NCBI RefSeq assembly: GCF_000253255.1
Contig: NC_015580.1
Location: 1,439,001-1,503,000 of the forward strand
Direction: 5' to 3'
Length of the DNA: 64,000 nucleotides
DNA from: Novosphingobium sp. PP1Y
Lineage (GTDB): Bacteria > Pseudomonadota > Alphaproteobacteria > Sphingomonadales > Sphingomonadaceae
Shown piece by piece: positions 8,298-16,555 of the stretch; position 1 is the first letter of the stretch, and each line of letters begins with the position of its first letter. Below the pieces are notes generated by a model. It was not told the DNA's origin, did no database searches, and saw only the letters and a program-made list of their open reading frames with translations. The position numbers and the translations under genes were made by a program.

Positions 8298-9109
8298 GCC
8301 GTCCAGCCGCCGTCGACGACGAGTTCCGCGCCGGTCATGTACGAGCTGTCCTCGCTGGCGAGGAAGAACACCGCGCTTGCCAGCTCCGAAGGGTCCGCGA
8401 GGCGACCGATCGGCGTCTTGCCCGCGACCATGTCGACCAGGTCCTGTGCCTTTTCAGCGACGCCGCTTTCGACCCAGCGCTGGAAACCCTGTGCGAGCAG
8501 GGGTGTAGTTACGAATCCGGGGTGGAGCGAATTGGCGCGGATCGGCATCTTCTTTTCCGCGAATTCGACGGCGATGCCCTTGGTGAACATGCGCACCGCG
8601 CCCTTGCTGGCATTGTAGGCAGAGACCTCGTTCATGCCGACAAGGCCCATAATCGAACTGACGTTGATGATCGAGGCGCCGCCTTTGAAGTCCTTGCCGC
8701 TCTCGGCCATCATCGGGACGAAAGCGCGGGTGCCCATGAAGACGCCGTCAACGTTGATTGCCATGATCCGCCGCCAGCCTTCGTCTGTCAGGCTTTCGAC
8801 CGGGCCGGTCAGATCGGTGCCGGCATTGTTGACCAGGATGTGCAACTTGCCGTGCCGTTCCGCAACGGAGGCGCGAGCACGCTCCCAGTCCTCGCTCTTC
8901 GTGACGTTGGCCTGCAGGTAGCTGGCTGCCTGTCCGAGCCGCTCAACGGTCGTGCTTGCAAGCTCGCTGTCGGGCGCATCGAGGTCGGTCAGCACGACTT
9001 CGGCGCCCTCGGCCAGGAAGCGTTCGACACAGGCGAGGCCGATGCCGCGCAGACCGCCGGAAACGAGGGCGACGCGCCCCTGCAGGCGTTGTGAACCCAG
9101 ATCGCTCAT
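8291..9109 (-). CDS. Short-chain dehydrogenase/reductase (SDR 3)
   Basis: Classical SDR of 272 aa. It has SGGLRGIG in the cofactor loop, NNAGTD, a Ser in NVSSIMG and YNASK as catalytic Tyr-Lys, ending VVDGGWTAQ. It overlaps the upstream SDR gene by four bases (ATGA), so the two are translationally coupled. The product is probably a cytoplasmic NAD(P)-dependent alcohol dehydrogenase for a cluster intermediate. Confidence 0.9.
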   Translation of the reverse strand: MSDLGSQRLQGRVALVSGGLRGIGLACVERFLAEGAEVVLTDLDAPDSELASTTVERLGQAASYLQANVTKSEDWERARASVAERHGKLHILVNNAGTDLTGPVESLTDEGWRRIMAINVDGVFMGTRAFVPMMAESGKDFKGGASIINVSSIMGLVGMNEVSAYNASKGAVRMFTKGIAVEFAEKKMPIRANSLHPGFVTTPLLAQGFQRWVESGVAEKAQDLVDMVAGKTPIGRLADPSELASAVFFLASEDSSYMTGAELVVDGGWTAQ

Positions 9110-9888
9110 ACGCCGTTCATCCCCGCGGTGCTGGCACCGTCCATGGTGAATTCGCTGCCCGAAGAGAAGCGGGCCTCGTCAGAAGCCAGCCAGGCGACGA
9201 GCCCGGCAATTTCCTCGACCGTGGCCATGCGACCCATCGGCGATAGCCCCTCGTAGGCGGCACGCGTGGCCTCGGGGTCGCCCGACTTGTCGATCAGGTT
9301 CTTGATCATCGCGGTTTCGACCACGCCCGGCAGGACGGCGTTGACGCGGATCTTGTATTTCTGGTTGCCGGCGTGAACGGCAGAGGACTTTACCAGTGCG
9401 AGAACTGCTGACTTGGAAACCGAATAGGCCACGAAATTGCCCATCGCGCGGTGCGCGTTCATCGAGGAATTGACGATGATCGAGCCGGTCGGGCCATCGG
9501 GATTCCTGGCCATGGCGCGCATTGCGTGCTGCACCGTGAGCATCACCCCGGTGAGGTTCACGCCCATGATGTTGTTCCATGCCTCGATGGTGATGTCCTC
9601 GACGCTCCCGTCGCCCGCCTCGATCCCGGCATTGGCAAAAGCGATATCCAGTCTGCCATGTTCTTCGAGGATGCGGTCGATCAGAGGTCCCCAGGCCGCA
9701 GCGTCGGTCACGTTGTGCTTTTCGAACCGTGCGCCGGTGGCAGCGCAGAGTTTCTGCGCGGCGGCCTCGTTCGAACCGGTGAAAATGACCTTTGCACCTT
9801 CGGCGGCAAGCCGCTCGACCGTGCCCGCGCCGATGCCCGAAGTGCCTCCGGTGACCAGCGCGACCTTGCCTTCAAGCCGTTTGCTCAC
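9106..9888 (-). CDS. Short-chain dehydrogenase/reductase (SDR 4), first gene of leftward operon
   Basis: Classical SDR of 260 aa starting SKRLEGKVALVTGG. It has the cofactor motif TGGTSGIG, FANAGI, a Ser in VNSSMNA and YSVSK as the Tyr-Lys pair. I chose the GTG at 9888 because GGGAGA lies seven bases upstream and the protein then begins where SDRs usually do; the in-frame ATG at 9924 has no ribosome-binding site. It heads the operon SDR4-SDR3-SDR2-VOC and faces the divergent third Rieske gene across a 147-base control region. Confidence 0.88.
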   Translation of the reverse strand: MSKRLEGKVALVTGGTSGIGAGTVERLAAEGAKVIFTGSNEAAAQKLCAATGARFEKHNVTDAAAWGPLIDRILEEHGRLDIAFANAGIEAGDGSVEDITIEAWNNIMGVNLTGVMLTVQHAMRAMARNPDGPTGSIIVNSSMNAHRAMGNFVAYSVSKSAVLALVKSSAVHAGNQKYKIRVNAVLPGVVETAMIKNLIDKSGDPEATRAAYEGLSPMGRMATVEEIAGLVAWLASDEARFSSGSEFTMDGASTAGMNGV

Positions 9889-9982
9889 GGCATTCTCCCA
9901 AAAATTGCTTTCCAAGCGCAACATGGCCGATCCGGGCGGCGGAACAACCTATGATTTCGGCAAGGTGACTATGACTTCACGC

Positions 9983-10000
9983 TGGTCCAGACATGGACCA
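9983..10000. promoter_or_regulatory. Candidate operator dyad in divergent SDR/Rieske control region
   Basis: TGGTCC (9983-9988) and GGACCA (9995-10000) are perfect inverted arms around AGACAT. The 18-bp dyad lies in the 147-base spacer between the leftward SDR operon and the rightward Rieske-ThuA operon, 36 bases before the Rieske ATG. Position and symmetry suggest a dimeric repressor or activator site controlling one or both operons. The binding protein is unknown. Confidence 0.5.
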
Positions 10001-10035
10001 AACAGGAAATTCCGTTCTTGGGAGAATGCAGAGAG

Positions 10036-11469
10036 ATGGCTGACCGGGACCCCGAAGTGAAACTGGGCGAAGACCGCAGCGAAGGTATCACCTGGGCCGA
10101 ACTGATGGCCACGGATTCGCGAACGCCGCCGAAGATCCTGACCGAGGAGAGCTATACCTATCGCGGCTCCGACCCGATCCCCGCCGAGCGCTACACCAGC
10201 GAGGAATTCGCTCGGCTGGAGCGCGAGAAGATGTGGCCTTACGTGTGGCAGTTCGTTGCGCGCGAAGAGGACCTGCTCGAAGCCGGTGACTATGTCGTCT
10301 ACGAGAACGTCGGGCGGACTTACCTGATCGTGCGTCAAGACGACGGCTCGATCCGTGCGATGCATAACGTCTGCCTCCACCGTGGGCGCAAGCTGCGCAC
10401 CGAGGACGGCAGCGCCGACAAGTTCGTCTGCCCCTTCCATGGCTTTGCCTGGAACAAGGATGGATCGTTCAACTCGATGCCGTGCCAGTGGGACTTCCCG
10501 CATCTCAAGGAAAAGGAGATGGGGCTTCCCGAAGCCGAAGTGGGCCGCTGGGCGGGCTACATCTTCATTCGCGAGGAAAAGGGCGGGCCGAGCCTTGAGG
10601 AATACCTCGCGCCGCTGCCCGAGCACTTCAAGCGCTGGCGGCACGAAGAATGCGCGACCGTCATGCGCGTGGCCAAGGAAGTACCGGCGAACTGGAAGGT
10701 CGTGATGGAGGCCTTCATGGAGGCCTGGCACACGATCGTTACCCACCCGCAGCTGCTGCCTTTCACCGGCGATTCCAATGCCGCCTACTGGACCTGGGGC
10801 GACAATGTGAATGTCAACCTTACCCCCTTCGGCGTGATGAGCCCGCACATCAAGGAAGGTAAGGGCGAGCAGTGGATCGTCGACCAGTTCATCAAGTACA
10901 ACGGACGCTCGGCCGACAACTATGAGGAAGGCGCCACCGAAAACCCGATGGCGATCGCTGTGCCGGAAGGGATGACGGCGCGCGCGGCGCTGGGTGCGGC
11001 AATGCGCAAGGCCTATACCGAACAGACCGGCTACGACCATGAGGATGCGACCGACGCCGAGCTGCTCGATGCGCTGGTTTACAACGTCTTCCCGAACTTC
11101 GCGCCCTGGGGCGGTTACATGCCGAATATCGTCTACAACTGGCGACCCGGCAAGACGCCCGACACCTGCATCATGGAAGTGCGCATCCTCTCGCGCATTC
11201 CCAAGGGCCAGCCGATGCCGCATGGCGCGCCGCTGAAGTTCCTCACGCTCGACCAGAAATGGACCGAAGCGCCGGAACTGGGCATCCTTGGCGATGTGTT
11301 CGAGCAGGATATGGACAACCTGCCCTTCGTTCAGGACGGCCTTCACGCCTCCAAGAACGGCGAAGTCCAGCTGGGCAATTACCAGGAAATCCGCATTCGC
11401 CAGTTCCAGGACACGATGATGAAGTACATCAGCGGCGAATTGGGTGGCAGCAAGGAGAATGCGGCATGA
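10036..11469 (+). CDS. Rieske aromatic ring-hydroxylating oxygenase, alpha subunit (copy 3, divergent)
   Basis: Terminal oxygenase of 477 aa. Rieske ligands are C113/H115 (CLHRGRK) and C132/H135 (CPFHGF). The iron site is EAWHTIVTH with H232 and H237, where Trp precedes the first His in place of the Tyr of copies 1 and 2. It is therefore a different subfamily. ATG at 10036 follows GGGAGAATG; an upstream in-frame TTG has no ribosome-binding site. It overlaps the ThuA-like gene by four bases (ATGA). No redox partner is nearby. Confidence 0.9.
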   Translation: MADRDPEVKLGEDRSEGITWAELMATDSRTPPKILTEESYTYRGSDPIPAERYTSEEFARLEREKMWPYVWQFVAREEDLLEAGDYVVYENVGRTYLIVRQDDGSIRAMHNVCLHRGRKLRTEDGSADKFVCPFHGFAWNKDGSFNSMPCQWDFPHLKEKEMGLPEAEVGRWAGYIFIREEKGGPSLEEYLAPLPEHFKRWRHEECATVMRVAKEVPANWKVVMEAFMEAWHTIVTHPQLLPFTGDSNAAYWTWGDNVNVNLTPFGVMSPHIKEGKGEQWIVDQFIKYNGRSADNYEEGATENPMAIAVPEGMTARAALGAAMRKAYTEQTGYDHEDATDAELLDALVYNVFPNFAPWGGYMPNIVYNWRPGKTPDTCIMEVRILSRIPKGQPMPHGAPLKFLTLDQKWTEAPELGILGDVFEQDMDNLPFVQDGLHASKNGEVQLGNYQEIRIRQFQDTMMKYISGELGGSKENAA

Positions 11470-12260
11470 GCGGCGAAGGCGCGTATGGCGGGCAAGGCGC
11501 GCATGTCGACCAGCATCCGCCCCGGATAGACTGCGTCTTCATCTGCGGCGGCGTCTGGCACGACATGGACTTTGCCCGGCTCGAACTGCTCAAGCTTCTG
11601 GCCGAGGACCAGAGCGTGCGCACGCGCGTGTTCGAGGATTATGAAAACCTCGATGCGATCCGCAAGGCCGACATCATCATCACGTATACCTGCGACGTCA
11701 CGCCTTCGCTGGCAGCGCAGGAAGTCCTGCGCGACTGGCTGGCCGCCGGCGGTCGCTGGTACGCGCTGCACGGTACCAATTCGGTACTGCGCCTGCTGCA
11801 GAACGGACTGTGGGATGCGCCGCGCTGGGCGCCGCTGATGATGGACATGCTGGGTAGCCAGTTCGTCTCCCATCCGCCGATTGCCCCATACAAGGTCACG
11901 GTAGCCGATCCCACGCACCCGCTGGTCGAGGGGATCGAGGCTTTCGAGACTAACGACGAGCTGTATCACCTCGAACAGCACGGCGATCTGCACGTTCTTC
12001 TCGAGACCGAGTGCACCGAGGAAGGCACCGGGTTCGTCGAGGCGGCCGATGCGCCTGGAGTCCATCCGGTCATGTATATCAAGCGCCACGGCAAGGGCGC
12101 GGTGCTCTACAATACGCTGGGGCATTGCCGCGGACACTACGATCTTCAGCCAATGCTCGACTGGTGGCCTTCAGTGGATCGCTGCGCCTGGGAGCTGCCG
12201 GTCTTCTACGACCTGCTGCGCCGCGGCATTGCCTGGATAAAGGATCGCGAGCGGGCCTGA
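11466..12260 (+). CDS. ThuA-like domain protein
   Basis: Protein of 264 aa with the ThuA/class I glutamine-amidotransferase-like fold: IDCVFICGGVWHD at the start, a central ALHGTNS, GSQFVSHPP and a C-terminal GKGAVLYNTLGH. ThuA-like proteins occur in sugar and steroid-type catabolic clusters and often lack a known activity; trehalose utilisation ThuA is the founding member. The start overlaps the Rieske stop, so the two products are made together, which suggests a shared pathway step or a complex. No signal peptide is visible. A strong terminator follows. Confidence 0.82.
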   Translation: MSGEGAYGGQGAHVDQHPPRIDCVFICGGVWHDMDFARLELLKLLAEDQSVRTRVFEDYENLDAIRKADIIITYTCDVTPSLAAQEVLRDWLAAGGRWYALHGTNSVLRLLQNGLWDAPRWAPLMMDMLGSQFVSHPPIAPYKVTVADPTHPLVEGIEAFETNDELYHLEQHGDLHVLLETECTEEGTGFVEAADAPGVHPVMYIKRHGKGAVLYNTLGHCRGHYDLQPMLDWWPSVDRCAWELPVFYDLLRRGIAWIKDRERA

Positions 12261-12285
12261 CTTCCTCCGCGGGCCTAAAAGAAGA

Positions 12286-12319
12286 GGGGCGGACCGGGAA
12301 AACCGGTCCGCCCCTTTTT
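12286..12319. terminator. Strong terminator between ThuA-like gene and convergent acyl-CoA dehydrogenase
   Basis: Perfect 12-bp stem GGGGCGGACCGG / CCGGTCCGCCCC with loop GAAAA, followed by TTTTT at 12315-12319. It terminates the rightward Rieske-ThuA operon. On the minus strand the preceding AAGAAG reads as a weaker CTTCTT tract, so it may also serve the leftward gene. Confidence 0.92.
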
Positions 12320-12341
12320 CAGTTTGCAGGAACTTGTCCTA

Positions 12342-13451
12342 TCAGTGCAGCAGTCCGGCGAAGCGGTCGAGCGCGGACTGGGCCGGTTCGGGCCAGCGCG
12401 AAAGAACCAGCAGGCGTTTGTGCCCGCCGCCCACCGCCAGTTCGTCGGTCACACCCATGCCGCCGTGGAACTGGATCATTTCGTGCCCCAGCGTTACCGA
12501 GGCATCGGCGATGAAGGCGCGGGCCCCCTGGACGTTGCGGGCAAAGTCGTCCGTTCCCCACGAAACGAGCGCGAGGTTGAGCAGGGCCCGGCTGCGTTCG
12601 ATAGCGGCATATTGCGCGACCATGCGGTGCTGGATGGCCTGGAAGGAACCGAGCGGCACGCCGAACTGGTCGCGGGTGCGCAGGTACTCGATCGTTTCCT
12701 CGAAAATGCGCGCCATGATGCCCAGCGCTTCGGCGCTGCGGGCAAGCGTGGCAACCTGCTCGGCCTCTGCCAGGGCACCGAGCCCGCCTTCGAGTCTGGT
12801 GGCAACCACATCGTCGAGCGTGATGTCGGTGGCGACGCTGCCGTCGGCAAGCGGCCAGTCCCGCGTCTTGAGACCTTCGGCGTCAGCCGGGACGAAGAAA
12901 AGTTCGGCCCCGTCCCTGTCGCCGGGCGCGCCGGAAACGCGCGCCGAAACTATGTAGCCGTCAGCCCCGCCGCCTGCGATGCAATAGGGCTTCGATCCGG
13001 TGATGCGATAGCTGCCGCCATCGGCATTGGCCTTGGTTTCAACCCAGATCAGGCCATCGCGCGTGCCTGCCTCGGCATGGGCGAGGGCAAGGCGGCGCGT
13101 ACCGGTCAGCAGGTCCTCGATCCATTCGGCCTTGAGATCCTCCGGCGCGGTGAGTGCAAAGAGGCGTCCGGCCAGTACCACGTTCTCCGCCAGGGGCTCG
13201 ACAACGAGGCCGTGGCCAAGCGCTTCGAAGACCGTGGCAATGGCGGTGCCGTCGAGGCCGAGGCCGCCCAGTTCTTCGGGAAAGGGTGCGGCGATCAGGC
13301 CGAGTTCGCCCAGAAAGTCCCAGTTCTTCCGGGAAAAACCATTGGGTTCACTCAGAAAGGCGCGGCGGCTGTCATGGTCATAATGGTCGACGACGAAACG
13401 CTCAGTCAGTGCCTTCAGCATTTCTTCGTCTTCGTTCAGTTCGAAATTCAC
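12342..13451 (-). CDS. Acyl-CoA dehydrogenase family protein (FadE-like, 369 aa)
   Basis: Flavoprotein catalysing alpha,beta-dehydrogenation of an acyl-CoA, or a non-catalytic partner of such an enzyme. Visible signatures are the N-terminal FELNEDEEMLKALTERFV helix, GGLGLDGTAIATVFEALG, and the C-terminal HGGMGVTDE segment. The GTG at 13451 is chosen because GGGAG lies just upstream and the product then starts at the usual ACAD position; the long upstream open frame is unlikely to be translated. At 369 aa it is shorter than the 402-403 aa dehydrogenases later in the cluster. Such short FadE proteins often form alpha2beta2 complexes with a second ACAD, as in steroid side-chain degradation. It is divergent from the LuxR gene. 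Confidence 0.86.
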   Translation of the reverse strand: MNFELNEDEEMLKALTERFVVDHYDHDSRRAFLSEPNGFSRKNWDFLGELGLIAAPFPEELGGLGLDGTAIATVFEALGHGLVVEPLAENVVLAGRLFALTAPEDLKAEWIEDLLTGTRRLALAHAEAGTRDGLIWVETKANADGGSYRITGSKPYCIAGGGADGYIVSARVSGAPGDRDGAELFFVPADAEGLKTRDWPLADGSVATDITLDDVVATRLEGGLGALAEAEQVATLARSAEALGIMARIFEETIEYLRTRDQFGVPLGSFQAIQHRMVAQYAAIERSRALLNLALVSWGTDDFARNVQGARAFIADASVTLGHEMIQFHGGMGVTDELAVGGGHKRLLVLSRWPEPAQSALDRFAGLLH

Positions 13452-13479
13452 TTTCCACTCCCGTCTGTAATTCCGCTTT

Positions 13480-13498
13480 ACCACTATCGATGGGTGGT
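13480..13498. promoter_or_regulatory. Candidate lux-box-like inverted repeat upstream of LuxR-type gene
   Basis: ACCAC (13480-13484) and GTGGT (13494-13498) are inverted arms separated by nine bases containing ATCGAT. The 19-bp element sits in the 151-base spacer between the leftward acyl-CoA dehydrogenase and the LuxR-type regulator gene. Its size and ACC/GGT ends resemble sites bound by LuxR-family dimers, so it may be the regulator's own operator. The arms are short; this is inference. Confidence 0.35.
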
Positions 13499-13602
13499 CC
13501 TCCGCTGCGCAAAAGGTTAGGCATTGTGGGCGGAAATTCGGCCTTGGGACGATTGTGCCGGCGGGAACGGCGGGGTAAGACGGGCTCGCGAGAGAGGAAT
13601 TC

Positions 13603-14376
13603 ATGAATTTGTTGTCACAGGAAAATATCGATGCCGTCCGGGTCATGACTCCGGAAGGCATCAAGCCCGCAGCTGAGGCATTGCACCGCATTGCCCTTGA
13701 GTGCGGGTTTCGAGCTGCTCCCGCGCACGATATCGCGGACAAGCGAACTCCGGTTGACGCGGAAGGCAATATTCTCGCAACGGAAGTTTTCGGCTGGAGC
13801 GACGACGAAAAGGTCTGGTGGCGCAATTCCCGCATTGCGCTGGATTCGCCGCTGACGTCGGCCTGCCGTTTCGAGAGTCAGCCGTTCTGGGCAAATGCCG
13901 AAGGTTTCCGCACCTTCGAGCCCAATGCCTATCTGGATTCTATCAATATCGCCAATTTCGAGCAGCGCGCGCTGACCCAGGCGGCGATCTGCGTTCCCGT
14001 GCATCTGCCATTCGGCCAGATCGGCGCCGTCAGCTTCAACCCGCTGGACAAGGCAAAGACGGACCTGTCCGAGGAGTTCAAGCTCTACTCGGATGCATTG
14101 GGGCTTTATTCGCGCACGTTCATCTCGACTTATGTCCAGATCATGGGCTCGGTTCAGGCGCTGCCACCGGAATCCCGGCTATCCAAGCGCGAAGTCGAAT
14201 GCCTGCGATGGGCCGCGATCGGCAAGACCGACCTCGAGATCAGCATGATCATGTCGCGCAGTCGCGCCACCGTGCGCTTTCACATCCACAATGCCGCGAC
14301 CAAGCTCAACGCCGTGAACCGCAGCCAGACCGTCTTCAAGGCGGCCCAGCTCGGCTACATCTCGCTCCAGACCTGA
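13603..14376 (+). CDS. LuxR-family transcriptional regulator (solo, autoinducer-domain type)
   Basis: DNA-binding regulator of 257 aa. Residues about 20-175 look like the LuxR autoinducer-binding domain, with W72-W73, a DSP at 81-83 in place of the usual DP, and PFW at 94-96. Residues 192-254 form the LuxR helix-turn-helix (LSKREVECLRWAAIGKT, then TVRFHIHNAATKLNAVNRSQ). No luxI synthase is in the window, so it is a LuxR solo, possibly sensing a pathway metabolite. GAGAGGAA precedes the ATG. It lies between two catabolic genes and is the only recognised regulator inside the island. Confidence 0.88.
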   Translation: MNLLSQENIDAVRVMTPEGIKPAAEALHRIALECGFRAAPAHDIADKRTPVDAEGNILATEVFGWSDDEKVWWRNSRIALDSPLTSACRFESQPFWANAEGFRTFEPNAYLDSINIANFEQRALTQAAICVPVHLPFGQIGAVSFNPLDKAKTDLSEEFKLYSDALGLYSRTFISTYVQIMGSVQALPPESRLSKREVECLRWAAIGKTDLEISMIMSRSRATVRFHIHNAATKLNAVNRSQTVFKAAQLGYISLQT

Positions 14377-14401
14377 ATTCGCTGATGAAGGGGAGGGGGC
14401 G

Positions 14402-16024
14402 TCAGCCCCTGTCCTCCAGCATGAGCTTCGCGCCGCGCAGGCCGAGGGCCATCGCGGGAGCATTGGTGTTGCCGGTGACGTGCCACGGGATCACGGAGCA
14501 ATCCGCGACGCGCAGTCCCTGAACGCCGTTCACGCGCAGGCGCGGATCGACGACCGCCTGCGGGTCCCCGCCCATGCGGCAGGAACGAATCGCGTGCAGT
14601 CCGCATGTCGACAGGTGACGGAAGGCGGCCAACAGGTCATCGTCGCTTTCCACTTGTGGGCCCGGGATGAGTTCGGGGCCGACCATCTCGCCCAGCGGCG
14701 GCGAGGCGATGAACCGGCGCATGGCTCTTACCAGCGCAATGGCGGACTTGCGGTCATGCTCGGTAGAAAGGAAATTGTGCAGTATTTCCGGGGCGTCCGA
14801 GGGCGAGGGACCGGTGACGCGTACTGAACTTTCGCTGGTGAGGCGCAGCAGCTGGCCGTAGATCGTGACGCCCGGCTTGGGGTCGATCTTGTCGAGCGGG
14901 ACAGGGTCGTTGTCATCGCCGATCCTGAAGGTGTAGCCGCCCAGATAGAACTGCGCGTCGGTCCGTCCGTCGGGATGCGCAACATTGAGAAAGGCGCCCA
15001 CTTCGAAGGGCCCGGTGGCAAGGATGCCGTCATGCCTGACAAGATAGCGCAGCATCGCCAGCGCCGCGCCGATGCCGAAAAAGCTCCTGTTCGTGCCGCG
15101 TCCCTTTTCGAGGCGATAGGGAATGGAGATCGAGAGGTGCTCGATCATCCGCTCGCCGACATCGGGCGAATGGGCGATGACCGGGATGCCGGCTGCCGCC
15201 AGTCGGTCGGCATCGCCGATTCCCGAACGCTGAAGCAGGAGCGGGCTTTCCATCGCGCCGCAGGACACGACGATCTCGCCGGAACAGTCGAGCCGGCGCG
15301 GCTGGCCCTTGACGGTTGCCTCCACGGCAACGGCACGGGTGCCGTCGAAGACGATGCGCTCGGCCATAGCGTCAGTCATCACCGTGACGTTCGGGCGCTT
15401 TCTCGCGACGGCGAGGTAGGTGCGCGCGGCGGATTCGCGCTTGCCCTTGCGGATGTTGTGGCTGAACAACCCTACGCGCGGCCCGGTGGCGGCATTGAGA
15501 TCGTCGACATGTTGCAGTCCCATAGCTTCGCCCGCCTCGATCATGCGGTCGGCGAGTGGGTAGGAGTAGCAGGCGGGATCGACGTGAACGAGGCCGCCTG
15601 AGCCGCGCATGGGCGATGGCCCCGCGGCGTGGTCTTCTAGTTCGAGGAAAGCCTCGGTCATCGAGGCACCGTTCCACCCGGTCGCCCCGGCCTCGCTTTC
15701 CCAGGCGTCGTAGTCGGCCGGCTCGCCGCGGCTCCAGATCATTCCGTTAATCGAGGAGGAACCGCCCAGGCCCTTGCCGCGAATCCACACTTCGCCGCCG
15801 GGGCCGCCTTCCTCGCGTGGCTGGGCGACGGGATAGGCCCACATGTGTTCGCTTTTCTGCACCAGTTTGGCGACGCCCTTGGGCAGGGTGACCCAGAAGC
15901 TGTCGTTCTCGCCGCCGGCTTCCAGCACTAGCACGCGCGAACGCCCGTCGGCACTCAGGCGCTCGGCCATGACGCAGCCGGCAGATCCTGCGCCGACGAT
16001 GATGTAGTCCCAAGTCTCGGTCAT
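14402..16024 (-). CDS. GMC-family oxidoreductase (choline dehydrogenase-like)
   Basis: FAD-dependent alcohol oxidoreductase of 540 aa. The N-terminus DYIIVGAGSAG (GAGSAG at residues 11-16) is the dinucleotide-binding motif. The GMC signature GLGGSSSINGMIWSRG follows. Near the C-terminus are CGLHAIRSCRMGG and IPWHVTGNTNAP, whose His and Asn form the usual active-site pair. GMC enzymes oxidise primary or secondary alcohols with flavin and pass electrons to a carrier or O2. It is transcribed leftward, convergent with LuxR and divergent from the DUF35-thiolase operon. The substrate is unknown. Confidence 0.92.
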   Translation of the reverse strand: MTETWDYIIVGAGSAGCVMAERLSADGRSRVLVLEAGGENDSFWVTLPKGVAKLVQKSEHMWAYPVAQPREEGGPGGEVWIRGKGLGGSSSINGMIWSRGEPADYDAWESEAGATGWNGASMTEAFLELEDHAAGPSPMRGSGGLVHVDPACYSYPLADRMIEAGEAMGLQHVDDLNAATGPRVGLFSHNIRKGKRESAARTYLAVARKRPNVTVMTDAMAERIVFDGTRAVAVEATVKGQPRRLDCSGEIVVSCGAMESPLLLQRSGIGDADRLAAAGIPVIAHSPDVGERMIEHLSISIPYRLEKGRGTNRSFFGIGAALAMLRYLVRHDGILATGPFEVGAFLNVAHPDGRTDAQFYLGGYTFRIGDDNDPVPLDKIDPKPGVTIYGQLLRLTSESSVRVTGPSPSDAPEILHNFLSTEHDRKSAIALVRAMRRFIASPPLGEMVGPELIPGPQVESDDDLLAAFRHLSTCGLHAIRSCRMGGDPQAVVDPRLRVNGVQGLRVADCSVIPWHVTGNTNAPAMALGLRGAKLMLEDRG

Positions 16025-16055
16025 GTCCGTCTCCCTGCACGTAGGGATGCACGAA

Positions 16056-16078
16056 CTAGCGTAATGACTACCCTAGCG
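16056..16078. promoter_or_regulatory. Direct repeat CTAGCG in divergent GMC/DUF35 control region
   Basis: CTAGCG occurs at 16056-16061 and again at 16073-16078, a 17-base spacing on the same strand. A second direct repeat, TGCACG, lies just left of it (about 16036-16053, 12-base spacing). Both fall in the 132-base spacer between the leftward GMC gene and the rightward DUF35-thiolase operon. The pattern could be a tandem regulator site. No partner is known. Confidence 0.3.
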
Positions 16079-16156
16079 TTTTGGTGAGTCGGAAAGCCGC
16101 GCCGCGAAGGCTTAAACCAACACCATGACCGGACTCATATATACCGGGGTGGGAGC

Positions 16157-16555
16157 ATGATGCGCGCTATTGCCGAAGGCCTTTTCACGGACGAAACCTC
16201 TCCACGACTGGTGGGGGGACGCGACCTTGCGACGGGACGCATCGTTTTTCCGTGCCCCGAAGGCGACGGCTACGAGCCCGTACCTCTGGGCAGGGACGGA
16301 ACCTTGTGGTCCTACACCGTGCAGCGCTTTCGTCCCAAGACGCCGCCTTATGCCGGCCCCGAGGCATTCCTCCCCTGGATCGTTGCCTACGTCGAGCTGC
16401 CGGGTGAGACGATTGTCGAGGCGCGGCTGGTCGATGTCGATTTCGAAGACGTGACGATCGGCATGTCGCTGCGCCTGGCGCCGGCGCCGCTCGATCCCGA
16501 TGCGGCCGATCCGGTGATGATCCCGGCCTTCGCACCAGCAGGAGGGGCAGCATGA
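16157..16555 (+). CDS. DUF35 OB-fold protein lacking its zinc ribbon cysteines
   Basis: Protein of 132 aa of the DUF35 / OB-fold nucleic-acid-binding-like family that partners thiolases and HMG-CoA synthase-like enzymes. The OB-fold part is GTLWSYTVQRFRPKTPP through WIVAYVELPG and RLVDVDFEDVTIGM. Family members usually begin with a four-cysteine zinc ribbon; here the matching stretch (GRIVFPCPEGDGYEP) has only one Cys, so zinc binding is probably lost. ATG follows GGGAGC. The stop overlaps the thiolase start (ATGA), as expected for obligate partners. It opens the nine-gene rightward operon. Confidence 0.85.
   Translation: MMRAIAEGLFTDETSPRLVGGRDLATGRIVFPCPEGDGYEPVPLGRDGTLWSYTVQRFRPKTPPYAGPEAFLPWIVAYVELPGETIVEARLVDVDFEDVTIGMSLRLAPAPLDPDAADPVMIPAFAPAGGAA

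Noticed and set aside
13452..13835. N-terminal extension of the acyl-CoA dehydrogenase
   Set aside because: It would overlap the LuxR gene start and the control region, and the family begins at the GTG at 13451.
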